Source: Ascaphus truei (taxonomy: Eukaryota > Chordata > Amphibia > Anura > Ascaphidae). Taken from it: a DNA stretch of 64,000 nucleotides. The position numbers were made by a program, and so were the translations under genes. The notes under the pieces were generated by a model, which did no database searches, was not told the origin of the DNA, and worked only from the letters and a program-made list of their open reading frames with translations. Shown piece after piece: positions 45,268 through 56,939 of this stretch; positions within the stretch are counted from its first letter, which is position 1; every line of letters begins with the position of its first letter. The stretch spans positions 9,957,128 through 10,021,127 of the forward strand of contig CM071586.1 of assembly GCA_036426205.1 (NCBI GenBank), in the 5' to 3' direction.

Positions 45268-46199
45268 ATATGCGGCAATAAATATTTCACGTCCCATCTC
45301 CAGGAAAAAAATATTTACAACAAATATTGTTCGATTTCTGAAAAAAAATGTAGGGAGTATTCATTTGCAAGGTCCTAAAATATTCTCCCGTGTGCATTAA
45401 AGAGGGAGTTGTATAGATAAGAATGACAGAATTGCCACAGAGAGGGTAAGTAAACATGGGTTAAAACTGATGTACCTGTAATTATTTGATGTTTATAATC
45501 CGATGATTCATCTCCCTTCAGGTTAACACATAATTTGCTACAGTAGGAGCGCATGAGCGGGGAAAACTCAGATTGAAGGGTGAATTCTTTTGAATGATAT
45601 ACGAAGGAGTGTAATGACAAAAATCTGAAAAGAAAATATTAACGCCATCATTCTTAGAGGGTGCAGCAATATATCATGTCCTATATCCTTTATAATACAG
45701 TATGCATTGTATCTCTTGCTCTGCTCCGCTCTCTGTGTGAAATGCACAGCCATCTCTCACTCTTCTCCCCTCTCTCTGTCTCTGTAAGATGCAAATCTAT
45801 CCCTTATTATTTCCTCTCTCTCTGTAAGATTCACAGCTACAGTATCTCTTGCTCTCCTCCACTCTCTCAACAAGACATAGTGTATAACAATTTCTGTCTG
45901 CTCCTCTCTCCATAAATCACAGCTTCTTGCCATCGTGTTCACAGTTATACACAGATGTGTCTCACTCTACTCCTTCCATTTGTACCATGGCTATTTTTGA
46001 AACCTCTCCTCTTGACTCAGCAAACACAGCAATCGCACACCCAAAAAACTCATAGGTTACCTCTGTTGATGTGAAAACTTGAATCCTCCACCTTTTTCTA
46101 TGGGTTATTCTTTTCTGGCATTAAATATCTTAATCATGTGTAAACTATTTGAGCTAATTGCCTAAATATTCCTTGCAGAGAAAAAAACACATACTCAGA

Positions 46200-46386
46200 G
46201 TGTCATACAGTAGGGTGTCACCTCTGAGCAATGACAGGGGTTGGCTCTCCCTTCCCCACGACACCACCATACAGTATAAAACCCAACTGAATTAATATTA
46301 CCATCATCACAACTTTGGGTATGCTTCTGGATCACTAACTTGGACACTACAAGGACTAAGATCAAAGAACCTCAAGAGAAGATACG
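46200..46386 (+). promoter_or_regulatory. TATA promoter and 5' UTR of mucin gene, copy 2
   Basis: TATAAA at 46275-46280, 107 bases before the ATG. The leader ATGCTTCTGGATCACTA...CAAGAGAAGATAC is almost the same as in copy 1. Confidence 0.7.
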
Positions 46387-46456
46387 ATGGGATCCTTGAT
46401 GTGGCTTCTCCTGGCCAATGTTCTTCTGCTCTCTGCCCTGTTCTTTGATAGCACAG
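46387..46456 (+). CDS. Mucin exon 1: signal peptide (copy 2)
   Basis: 70 nt, MGSLMWLLLANVLLL then SALFFDST plus one base, donor CACAG|GTATGT. It differs from copy 1 at only two residues (K5M and Y19F). Loss of the N-region Lys leaves only the initiator amine as positive charge, which may weaken but need not abolish the signal. The phase-1 junction would continue to the mini-exon at 53125. That exon is damaged, so whether this gene yields protein depends on sequence accuracy there. Confidence 0.8.
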
Positions 46457-47442
46457 GTATGTTTTTGAATTTTTTTTTCTAAAACTCATTAAAATTTACT
46501 TTCATATAGTAACACGTTCTAGAAAAGTTGTTTTCCAATTAATTTTGACAAATAAGAGTAGTGAAGTTTTAAAAATGAGTTCTAGAAAATTAGGTTCTTT
46601 AAACTCAGCTAGTAAATTAATACCAAGGTCTAGAAACTGAAATGTTATCATTCATTTGAATACAAGAGAGTAATGTACAGTAATACAAAGTTCTGGAAAA
46701 TAGCTTTTCTTGTTAATTTGAAGCAAAGATACAAAATTAATATAAAGGTCTATAAATTGAGAGGTTTTTTTTCAGTATTATGTGAAGCTAATAGAGTAAT
46801 TTAATACAAAAGGTTTACAAAGTGAAGAATTCTCAGAAATTGTAATCTTAAACACAAATTGAATGAAAACTTAAAAGAAACAAAATATTCTCTAAAATGG
46901 AAACTGAGAGAGTAATTTCATACTATATCAAGCTCCAGAAACTGAGAGAAGCATGTAATACTGTATGTGTCTTCTGGTGTCAAATTACATTATAACAAGA
47001 GGTTAAGGACTAAGGGCAACCTGAAGGTAGATAATTGTGCACAAGACAAGGTAGACCATTATCATCTATCCTGAACTCAACATTATTATTTTGTCTTCTA
47101 TATTTTGAATCTCTATTTTATTATTTCATAGCAAAATTAAGTTTATGGAAAAAAAATATTTATATATACTATTAGGACAGACGTAAAAAATAAATTGCTT
47201 TGGACACAAAAATATTGTACCAAGGTCTAGAAATTGTTTTACTAAATAAATTTGGAACTAAGAGAGTGATTTTGGTATATATTTCTGGAAACAGTAACTT
47301 GAAACTTTGGAGGAATGTAACACTAGTAGCTTGTGGTATTAAATTACTGTATAACTAGAAGTAAATAACTTTGACCACTCAAAATAATAGTAGGTGGCTC
47401 TAAAAATGTATGTTTTTCTAATAAAGCTGAGAGAGTAATTAA

Positions 47443-47737
47443 GATGAGGTGAGCGCAATCTTTTTTCGCTGCGCCTCCCTGTTGTCTGCCCCCCTCCCCT
47501 CATGCTCCCACTCCTTACCTTGGCTCTGACGTTCTGGGGTCATGATGTCACATGACCCCGCAGAGTCCTTTGATGCATCACCAGAGGTTGTCTGAACCAA
47601 GGTAAGGAGAAGTTTACAGAGGCCTTGCAGCTCCCCCAGTATTAACTTAAATGCCTTCGGAAAGCGTGTGGGGGCATCTGTAAACCCCACACACCAAGCA
47701 GAGAATCTTTTGCCCCCATGTTGCAAACTCCTGCCTT
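47443..47737 (-). mobile_element. Diverged hAT-type MITE in mucin intron
   Basis: Left end GTGAGCGCAATCTTTT and right end TTGCAAACTCCTGCC correspond, in reverse complement, to the termini and subterminal sequence of the element at 32460-32752. Both share an internal CTTACCTTG phrase and similar length. It is absent from copy 1, so it inserted after the duplication. Confidence 0.55.
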
Positions 47738-47935
47738 AGATTTATTCATTAAATTGAACCTTAGATTTGTTACAGTGAGTTAAGATGATTATGAATATGG
47801 TAGAACCTTACATGCAAGACAAGGTGGTCCACTATCTCCCATCCAGAACACCCTTTTGCTTTTATTTATTTATTTATTTAGATAATTTCAGATTTTTTCT
47901 AGAAGTAAAAAAGTTTTGAAAATATTTATGTACTA

Positions 47936-48586
47936 GCTGATATACCCGGCGTTGCCCGTGATGTAATGTTCTGGCTTCCCCATCCGCCCTCTCAACTCCC
48001 TTCCCCCCCTCTTCACAGCTGTTCAGGCTTCCCCCCTTCTCTCATGACTCCCTCCCCCCCTCTCTCTTGACTCCCTCCCCCTCCTCTTTCCTGACTCCCT
48101 CTCTCCCTCTCTCCCCCCCTCTCTCACTTACTCCGGACACCCGGATCCCCCCTCTCTCCTCCTGCTCCTCCGCCCCCCCGCCTACTCTGTCCCTTCCTCC
48201 CCGCGTCCCCATCTCGGTTGGCTTCCTGCTTCCCTGCCCCCCTCTCCTCTCTCCATACTCCCTCCCGGCCTCCCTGCTCCTTTCCGTAAGTCCTCCCGAT
48301 CTCTTCCCGCCTTCTCCTCCCTGCATCCTTCCATTCCCTCTCGGAATCCCACCCCTCCTCGACCTGGGCCTGCCCGTGCTCCGTCCGCCCAGCCCCCCTC
48401 TCTTTCCTGTGCTAACACCTCATTTCCGCGACCTCTCTCCTTTCCTCCCTCTATCTACCCCCCATCTCTCAGCTTGCTGTCCCGAGTCTCCCCCCTTCAT
48501 TCCCCCCCCCCGCGTTCCCCCCTCTCCTTCGCGGTGAGTCCCCTCATCTGCATCGATCCGATCGAAAATACACCCCGCCCGCCTGT
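47936..48586 (+). mobile_element. Pyrimidine-rich insertion (~650 bp) starting CTAGCTGATATACCCGG
   Basis: It interrupts sequence that is continuous in copy 1 (13660). The insert begins CTAGCTGATATACCCGGCGT TGCCCG, a phrase found at ends of dispersed repeats in many animals. It continues as CT-rich CTCTCCTGACTCCCTCCC-like repeats. AAGTTTTGAAAATATTTATG before it and AAGTTTTTGAAACTATTTAC after it look like a long, diverged target duplication. Confidence 0.6.
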
Positions 48587-48858
48587 AAAAAAGTTTTTGA
48601 AACTATTTACTATCTGCATTTATGTTGTTAGCCAATATAGATTTTGTAATGTAAGTTGAATCTCTTAGAAAATTTTCAGTACAGACCTACACATCCCTGT
48701 TTTTCTTTAATCGAAGAGTGACTTCCCAAACTCGACTTAAGAAGGGATACATTCTCAACATTCTGGTGTTTACCTATGTGAGTGACCTCTTGACGCAGAT
48801 TAATCAGTGCCACAGGCTCTGGCAGTCCTGGGTTTAATACCGGTAGTCCTTAAAAATT
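48587..48858 (+). repeat. Resumed 5' module copy 2 intron
   Basis: Matches 13670-13890: TTTGTAATGTAAGTTGAATC, CAGTACAGACC, GAGTGACTTCCCAAA, and a unit of the 66-bp family ending GCAGTCCTGGGTTTA. Confidence 0.65.
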
Positions 48859-49263
48859 AGATCTACGAAAGACTAAATAAGGTGGGTCAGCGCGGGTCCC
48901 TGTTTAAACACAGATTTGATGGGAAAAATTCCCTTATACCCAGCCATAATGATGGTCTTCCATGCTCCTTTGTATAAACAAACATCCAACTTTCTCAACC
49001 AAAAGCACTGGAAATCAATATCTTTTCAGAGTGTTATTAAAAAGGAAAACATGATCCAACCTATCCATGGCTTTTGGCCTGGTCAAGATTTAATAATAGG
49101 TACCACTGATACACCACCTCCATTCCTGGGCAATGTTTCAACACTTCCTAATGTTTTCAATGGGGGGGGTGGGGTGTGAGAGACCCAACTCTGACCACCT
49201 ACTGACTTAGCAAGGTTGGCAGGGTCACGGAACAAAAGGTACCCTAATTCCCTTCAGTAATGT

Positions 49264-49898
49264 ACTTAACAAATCAAAAGATATACAGCACTTCTGTCTC
49301 ACATGCTACGATAAGGCGAATACCAGGGTAGGAATATGAATAATTTAATGACCACTAATAAAAACTGAAAATTAGGCAACATAGCCATACGCCAATCAAG
49401 ACTAAATATCACATGATGGAAATCAAAAATAATTAAGGGGGTAGGGAAAGAAGGAGAGGGGAAAACACAAAAGAAAAGCAAAAAATAACAAAAATGGAAA
49501 AATGAAGCACACTGAACTGGGCTAACGTTTCTAGGTGGTGACCCTTTCATCGGCCATTCCCTCCCTGTCCCAAGGGTCCCAGAGTACTATCCTAAGCCCT
49601 TCCCCCCCCACTGTCAATGATCCCACACTCACTAATGATGATAATCTAAAGTCTAAAGAGGGAAATCACATAACAGCATATCAAATATCCAACACATATG
49701 TAGATACAAGAAATGGTAAAAGACCACAGAAATATGCAGATATCAGATGTCTATCTAGGAACAAGTATAACAAACCCTTTCCTCGGTGCCATTGTCAAGT
49801 GCCTTGGACCAAAATTATTCATATTCCCCTACACTGGTATTCGCTATATATCTGTAGCTTGTGAGACAGAGATCTGGTACTTCTTTTGATTTGTTAGG
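49264..49898. repeat. Inverted repeat with ~48-bp arms, ~540-bp loop
   Basis: AACAAATCAAAAGATATACA ... CTGTCTCACATGCTACGATA pairs with TATCTGTAGCTTGTGAGACA ... CTTCTTTTGATTTGTT, roughly 85% complementary. Confidence 0.7.
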
Positions 49899-50083
49899 AC
49901 CGCTCCCGCCCTAAACGATCGCTCTATCATTCAAATCTTTTTCATGTTCCATCGTTTAAATAGCACGATTGGGAACTCCGCTATCACCTATGACCGTCGG
50001 CAAGATTTTTAATCATTATTTATAATGTATTGGCCGCTAACCTTTGTAAAATCTTCGGATCCCCTTTCTTATAAAATAGAGGT

Positions 50084-50523
50084 CTAAAAGATATTCCCCG
50101 CTAGAGTGAAGAGACCTATCCTCCCAGAGAGGAAGCTAAACTTTGCCAATACTTCCGCTAAAACCTCACTGAAAACTTTATAAAATTCGTTCAGTGATTC
50201 CTCTGCTCCTTGGGGGCCATCGGATTCCCCTGCACCTCTGTTGTGGTTCCCCAGGGGATGAAGAGTGTTCCAGTTAGGCAGTGCTGTTTCCGGTACCATG
50301 TGGTGGTCCTGCGTTTCTCTCAACGAGTTAACCATATCTGGCTCACTATTTTAGCTTCCATTCCGCTCATTCCAATGTATTTATACAATGGCTGTCTGAG
50401 TGAGAAGGAAGTTTTTCCCAGGGTCTCGTTCCCCTTCGTTCCTGCTGCAGTTTGCAATGTACCTGTGTTTGCCTCCTCCTGACTAATTCCTGCTGCAATC
50501 CCCATCATGTAGGAGTCTATCAC
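50084..50523 (-). mobile_element. Unassigned transposon ORF fragment, frameshifted
   Basis: Two overlapping minus-strand readings (50523-50320, then 50335-50084) look like one ORF with a frameshift at about 50325. The second contains VPETALPNWNTLHPLGNHNR, related to the fragment at 8771-9007. It has charged and Glu-rich stretches and no recognised domain. Confidence 0.4.
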
Positions 50524-50599
50524 TTCAAAATGATTTTAAAGTTAGAGGATGGCGCCGTTCTCGGGGAGCGTTTAGGAACGTAATTGTTATGAACATATT

Positions 50600-52100
50600 A
50601 CCCAGAAACCGCGCGGGTGATCGGACATGAGCCAATGGGTGAGGTTGCAATAAAGGGGGGGTAAAAGGGGAGGATGTGTGGAAGTGAAAGCGTAGCAAGG
50701 AAAGGGGACAGAGAGGTAGGGAACTTGGTATAGACGCTGACAGTTAAAGGATAGACGAACCTCAACGGGTGTGTAAAGGAACGTGTGTAACAAAAGACCG
50801 GTGGGAGAATGGCGGGGTGAGTAGGTGGGAGGGGCGGAGAGTGAAAGAAAAAACAGAAGAAGAAAAAAGGAGGGTGAGAAAGGGGTTAGGGTGGGTAGAT
50901 GAAGGCGTAACGGGGGGCATAGCAGGATAGACAATTGATGGGTAATAGGGGGACTGGGGATCAGGGAGCGGATTGGGTGGAAGCGGGAAGCTTAAAAGCA
51001 AAAGGAGGCGAAAAGATGAAGTCAACAAAAAGAAGGGCAAGTAGAAGAATACAGAAAGGGACAACGGGGAGGTCAGGAAATCGAAATAGATGGTGTAGTC
51101 CGGGATTGAGGGAAGGTGCGAGGCAAACGAAGGCGAATTAGGAAGGAGGCAGCGAAAGAAGGAACTGGGACTTAAGATGCGTCCGGATAGGAGTGTAGGC
51201 GGTAAGACGAAAAGGGAGTAAGAAGAAAGGCTGGCGGGGCTATAGAGGAAAGAGAAACAAGTGCTAAGGAGAAGGCGGAGAAGGGGAGTCCAAGATGGGG
51301 TAAAAGGAGAGTGAGATTGAAGAAAGAGGGGTGAAGTAATAAGAAGGCTCAGAACCGAGGGGGGACTCAATAAATGCTATGATGGTTGGAGCAAGATAAG
51401 AAGGAAGGATCGCATGGGCAATGAAGGCCAGAGAGGGATGGAAATGGGGTAAAAAAAGCAGAGAGGAGGGGATCTGTAGAGTCATGGTGGAGGTGGTGGA
51501 AGAGGACGAAGGCTAGTTAGGGAAAGTAGGCAGGGAAGAAGCTGGAAAAGAGGGGGGAGGAAATGAAGAAAGAGGGCAAGAGGAGGGCATCAGGAGAGAG
51601 TTGATACAAAAAGGGGAGGGTGAAAGGAAAAAAATAACAGGGGGTTGGGGTGGAGCGAGTAAGTACGGGAGGTAGTGAGGTAGAGTGAAAGATAAATAAT
51701 AAAGGGAAATACTCGTGTGCACTAGACGAGACGGTGGAAAAAGAGAGATAAAAGGAGGCAAGGAAGGAGGAGTGAAGGACGAGAGTGAGAGTGGAGAAGA
51801 GAAGGACTCAAAAGGAAGCATATACGAATGAAGTGGTAATGAAAGCAAAAAAGGAAGGATAGAAGAGGAGATGGAAGGATGGGAGCATTCAGTCGGATAA
51901 TTAGGAAGAGGAGAACAAGAGGCTGGAGGGAGGGGGGAGAGTGACGCGAGGGACGAGTTTTCTAATGCAAAGTGCGGAACATCCGGGAGCGAGGCTCGCA
52001 AGAAAATCTTAAAAGAAAGTGTCCCCAGAGGGATAGAGTGGGATTGGAGGGGGAAGACAAGAGAACGGGACAGGCGGTTAGGAATAGTTCAGGAGACTGG
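50600..52100. repeat. 1.5-kb purine-rich (AGG) tract
   Basis: The plus strand is overwhelmingly A/G (GGGGAGGATGT, GAAAGGAAGGATAGAAG and similar). No regular period is obvious. Long Ser/Pro/Leu readings on the minus strand are composition artefacts. Confidence 0.8.
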
Positions 52101-52857
52101 AGCAAGAGCTTCGCGAACTAAAGTAAAGTTGGCAGTGGTCGATAATAAGCAAGGACAGGAGGACGGTGGCATCAACACAAGCCTCTGCACTCTATTTGGG
52201 CACTTTTGCGATAAGGCCTTTTTTTCTGCCTGCCTCTCTCTGTTCTGTGCGCGCCGCACTATGTGCTGCTGCCTGCTCCTCCTCTTCTCTGTGCTGCCGC
52301 CTGCTCTCTCTTGCTGTGCCCCCTTCTCTCTCTCTTGCTTGCTGCGCTCTGCTCTCTTGTGCTGCGTCATCTGCTCTCTGTCTCTGTGCTGCCCGCCTGC
52401 TCTCTCTGTTCTGCGCGCCTGCTTGGCTCTGTGATACTCACCTTCTCATCTCGTTTTGCCACCCGCCGCCTCTTTTTCCACTCAGCCTCCTTGTCTTCTT
52501 GCTCTCAGTTATAACCATTACTTTGCTGCTGGGATTTTATTGCTCTGGGTTTTGTTTTACTTTCCTTACTTTCCCCGGAAAAACAGAACCACACCTCAAC
52601 CTGTTCCTGTGCTCTTCCTGACATTCCCTCATGCTCCGCATTCTCTTTCTCTCTTGTCTTTTCTCTGATTTTATTAACTCCCTTTTCAACCACACATCCG
52701 GCCACAGCACTACTGGGGTTAATCCCAGTTCCGCTGCCCCAGCACCACCACACCCCTGCTGGGACTGAGGCCATCTGGCACCCTGTGGGAGCTCAACCAC
52801 ACACACCTCTTTCTTGCAAGGTGACTCCTGCTGCAGAGTTCAGGGAGCAGGATGCAG

Positions 52858-53124
52858 CAGTCCTGGGTTTATATCTGTTGCGTTTGAGCTCTTCACTGCA
52901 TAACAGAACGTGTATAAGGCGCCGGCAATATACAAGTGATCACTTACGCCGTGTCTCCTTTCTCTTCTGCGTGGCGGTTATGGGCTATGAAATGGCTCCG
53001 CTGACATGTTGTGTAATCCTCTACGCAATGTCCCACGGGAGTAATACTTCCTCTGTGGGTATATAATGTGGTATTCCTGACACAAAGGAGACACAATACT
53101 ACACACTCTGTCTGTGTTTTTCAG
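52858..53124 (+). repeat. 5' module copy 2, intron preceding mini-exon 2
   Basis: Matches 15795-16063 of copy 1 (CTTACGCCGTGTCTCCTTTC; TGCGTGGCGGTTA; GACATGTTGTGTAAT; CTGACACAAAGGAGACACAA) and ends in the same type of acceptor, GTCTGTGTTTTTCAG. Confidence 0.8.
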
Positions 53125-53146
53125 GTGCCGTACTACTAACCTGCAG
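53125..53146 (+). pseudogene. Mucin mini-exon 2, copy 2 (damaged)
   Basis: Between TTTTTCAG and GTACGTC lie 22 nt (GTGCCGTACTACTAACCTGC AG) corresponding to the 27-nt exon at 16064-16090. The net loss of five bases breaks the symmetric phase-1 structure, so exon 1 of copy 2 could not be joined in frame to a downstream PTS exon. Either the gene has decayed or this stretch holds sequence errors. Confidence 0.55.
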
Positions 53147-53199
53147 GTACGTCTTATAATTACCCTCCCCCCAGTAGCCCCCCTGTGTTTCACACACGG

Positions 53200-54365
53200 T
53201 CGTTATCGTCTCTCTCCTCCAGATTTTCTCCTTCCTCCACTTTTGCCTCGCTCCCTTCCCCTCCCTCCCTTCTGCCCCCAATTTCCCCTCTTGCCTCCAC
53301 TCCCTCCCTCCCTTACCCACCACTCCTCCCACCCCTCGTTGCCCCCACCTTGCCCCACTTGTCCCTGCCCCCACTGGAAAATTGCCCCCACGTTCCCCCC
53401 TCCCCTCTTTCCCCTCTCTCCCACCCATCTCCGCTCTTGCCCCCCCCTATACCCTCCCTCCCTCACCCTCTTTCCCCCCCCTGGCCCCTCCCATCCCCTC
53501 TTGTCCCCCACCATCCGCGACCCAGGGGGTTCCCCTCTTTTCCCCCCCTCCGCTCCTGTCCGCTCGCCACTTGCCCCCCCGTCGCCCTCCCTCCCTCCCC
53601 ACCTTTCGTCCGCCGCCGCTCCCTGGGGAAATCCCAAGTTCCCTGCCCACGCCAATCTCCACCCTCTTTCCACATCACACACCTCCCCATGATTCTCCTC
53701 TCCTTTCCGGCCGATCTTGAGTTCCACACCCTCCCTCGGCCATCCCACTCATTAGAGGCCCCCCATTCCCATCAAACCTCCTTTCCCGCCAATCCCCCTT
53801 GGTCGGCCTGACACAGAAGAGAAGGTCCCTATACCAACTCTCACGAAGCTCGTTCATCCCCCTCGTTATCCACCGCCTTCCCAAGTACCACCTCAATATT
53901 CCCCTCCCCTCTTGATTTCCCGCCAGGATAGGAGTACCACCCCCTCGCCGCCTCTTGTTTATTCCACCACTGCCTCTTATCCCGCGGCTCCCACCCCTCC
54001 CCCTCTTCGCCGCCAACAGTTGGCACCACATACCTGCTTGCCTCCCCGTCCCTTATGGATCGCCGGGGGGTAAGAGAAAGTTTATCGAGGCACACCCCCC
54101 TCCCCCTCAAAATGTACGTTTCAACGGCTGCCACGCTCCCCTTTTTTCCGACAGCCGCTCCTCCCGGCTCATCAGCCTCTCATCCCTCTCTCCCCCCCTC
54201 TTCCCCCGATTGTAACGTCCCCTCCGCTCCCACCATCCCTCCCGCCGGACACCAGACTCTCTCCCTACCATCTCGATTTCGTGTCGGCCCTCCGTTGCCG
54301 TACGCCGCCATCGCGCTGTTTTCCTATCGCAGGCAGACCCCCTAGGGTCTCCCGATTCCCCATCC
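53200..54365. repeat. 1.15-kb pyrimidine-rich tract
   Basis: C/T-rich DNA (CCCTCCCTTCTGCCCCCAAT, CCTCTTTCCCC), strand-opposite in composition to 50600-52100 and similar to 47990-48560. It lies in the mucin intron between mini-exon 2 and the PTS exon. Long Pro/Ser/Leu readings are not genes. Confidence 0.8.
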
Positions 54366-54439
54366 TCTTCCCCTCCCCAACTTTCCCCCCCTCTCCAGTT
54401 CACTCTGGGTGTTAAATTAATTATGTCTTGCTTTCTAGA

Positions 54440-56860
54440 AGAGAGCAAAAAATAATACTATTTCTACCACTGCATCCCCTACAGAAACAACAACTGTTGC
54501 ACCAACTACTTACTTGCAGTGGCAGGCCCCACTATACTGCCAGCACCCACTATACTGCGAGCAGCACCCACTACTTACTGCACATCACCACTACAGATAC
54601 ACAAACAACTTTTTCACCAACTACTATCGCAGCCCCCACAAAACTACTACTGCATGCCCCCACAACACTGCGTAGCCCGGGCCCCCAACTACTTCAGCCC
54701 CACTCACAGATACCACTACTGACTGCATCACCCCCTACTGCTACTTTAAGCACCCATACAGCTTAACAACTACAAACTGCAAGCCGCCGCCCACACACAC
54801 AAACTACTTAACTACTCCTGGCTGCGCGAGTCCCACACTACTGCAGCCCCCACTACTACTGTAGCACCCACTCTACTGTAGCCCCCAATACTAAACTGCA
54901 GCCCCCCACAAACTACTGCAGCCCCCACAAACTAAATGCATGCCCCACTACAGAATACCACTACGTATCCTGCAGCCCCCCCCACTACTACGTACCAAGC
55001 AAGAGTGGGTGTTCAACCACCCTACAGATCCACTACAACGCCATCACCCCAACGTAACGCAGCCCCCACAACTACTGCAGGCCCCCACTACTACTTATAT
55101 GCCCCAACTACTAACCTGTATCCCCCCACAACTACTACAAGATTAGGAGCCCGCCACTACTGCTATAGCCCCCACAACTACTACAGCCCCCACAACTACT
55201 GTAGCGCCCACTACTACAGTAGCACCCACTACTACTGTAGCACCTACTCAGATACAACTACATACAAACTATCGCACGCCACAACTACTTCAGCCGCCCC
55301 ACGACTACTGTACACCAACCTACAACTGCAGCGCCCCATAACTACTGCTCCCCCACGCTACTGTCCAACCGGAACTACTACTGAACATCACACCACTACT
55401 AACTGTAGCATCACCCACTAATATACCAACTACAACTATAAGCAACCAACACAAAACGTGCATCCCCACAACAACTTCATCCCCACAACAACTTCCTATC
55501 GCCCAGCCCCCCGCTACTACATCATCAACTCCCCCACACTGACTGCAGCCCCCACGTACTACTGTAGCACATACAACGCAAGCCCCATAACTACTGAAGC
55601 CCCCCCTACACTGTCACCACCAACTACTCGCGTATCACCACTACCTACTGTAGCACCCACTACAGATAACAACTACACTATTGTACCAACTACAACTGCA
55701 GCAGGCCCCCAAACTAACACCAATCTCTCCCACCGAGCCGCCCCACAACTATGACAGCCCCCTGGACACCACGCAGGGCACCCACTACTACAGGCAGCCC
55801 CCACTACGACTCACCAACTACATGGAGCCCCCACACTACTGCCAAACATGTAGCCCACTCCTACTGTGTAGCTACCACTTATCAAGCTACACTTGTACCC
55901 ACACTCAACCCCACTTACAGCCCCCCCCACTACTGTGTTTTCCAGCCCCCACATACTAATTCAGTCCCCCACTAACTACTTACCCACCCCCACATGGACA
56001 ACTGCAAGATCCACTCCACAACAACCATGCCCCCACTACTACGTAGCCCCCACTCACACGTAGCTCTCCACTACACTTGTACCAGACTAGTAGCACCCAC
56101 TACTACTGCAGCCCTGCGCAGCCCCCCTACTACTGCAGGCCCCCAATACTAACTGCGACCAACTGCCAGCCCCCACAAACTTAAAGCAATCGGCCCCAAC
56201 CCCACGACTAATGCTAGCACCCCGTGACGCACAGCTCCCACACACTGTGCACCCCACTACTACTACTGAGTACAACAAACCCACTTACGAACTGCTAGTG
56301 AAAAGAATGGCAGCAACACACTACTACTACAGAGGACCCCATTTTACTGCACCCACCATCACCACAATACGCAAAGCCAAGCCACCCTGACCATTACTCG
56401 ACCTTACTAGCACCCACTAAGCAGCCACTCTACTACTGACCTCACACAAGAGGGCCCACTACTACAGCAGCACCCACTATACTTGCACACCCCACATACA
56501 GCAACCCCAACTACTACAGCAACCCTCCAAACTGCAACTGAAGTACCCCCAGTCCATCTGCAGAAGCCAAGCACACTACTTACTGCAATCCTCACTACTT
56601 GCAACACCCCCAACTACAGCAGCCCCCACTACTTCTGTTGCACCTACTACGACTGTAGCAACCACTACAGACACCACTACAGCACCAACTACAACAGCAT
56701 CCCCCACTACTACTGTTGCCCCCACGACTACCCCAGCCCCAACTACTACTACAGCCCCCACTACTACAGTAACAATCACGACAGATACAATTACTACAGC
56801 AGCCCCCACTACTACTGCAGCCCTAACTACTACTGAAGCACGATACTACTGCAGCCCCAA
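54440..56860 (+). CDS. Mucin PTS-domain exon, copy 2 (TTAAPTTTVAPTT-like)
   Basis: After TTATGTCTTGCTTTCTAG the frame from 54440 opens KRAKNNTISTTASPTETTTV then APTT. It becomes an array of ACTACTGCAGCCCCCACTAC TACTGTAGCACC-type units encoding Thr/Ala/Pro/Val. The composition is that of the PTS domain at 1-3540, to which the repeat is clearly related. Many one- and two-base indels shift the frame, and 56100-56480 is especially irregular. The phase of the acceptor (0 by this frame) disagrees with the phase-1 mini-exon, another sign of errors or decay. Confidence 0.55.
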
Positions 56861-56939
56861 ATGACAGATTGTGCAAACCCACAAGCTTCTGTGGCCCCTG
56901 ACTATACTGTGGCAAGAAACCCACTACTAACTGCTCAGC

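Larger units (their letters stand above)
45268..47935 (+). repeat. Mucin 5' module copy 2 (segmental duplication)
   Basis: Collinear with 11060-13670. It shares the CGTGTGCATTAAAGAGG phrase, the CTCT-rich stretch with GATGCAAATC, the promoter, exon 1, and the ~60-bp repeat intron. It is broken at 47443-47737 by a hAT-like insertion and at 47936 by a pyrimidine-rich insertion. It resumes at 48587-48850 and at 52858-53200. Confidence 0.85.
48859..52857. mobile_element. ~4-kb composite insertion in copy 2 intron
   Basis: Copy 2 is interrupted after GCAGTCCTGGGTTTA (48836-48850) and resumes at the same word (52856). This fits insertion with target duplication, or recombination within the 66-bp family. 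Contents: an inverted repeat (49264-49312 with 49849-49898), a minus-strand ORF fragment (50084-50523), a purine-rich tract (50600-52100), and a CTGTGCTGC-rich stretch (52200-52440). No transposon family is identified with confidence. Confidence 0.45.

Noticed and set aside
47960..48560. Pro/Ser-rich ORF of 156 codons
   Set aside because: Composition artefact of a pyrimidine-rich insertion.
50587..54345. Several long Pro/Ser/Leu or Gly/Arg/Glu ORFs
   Set aside because: Composition artefacts of the purine- and pyrimidine-rich tracts, overlapping on both strands without motifs.
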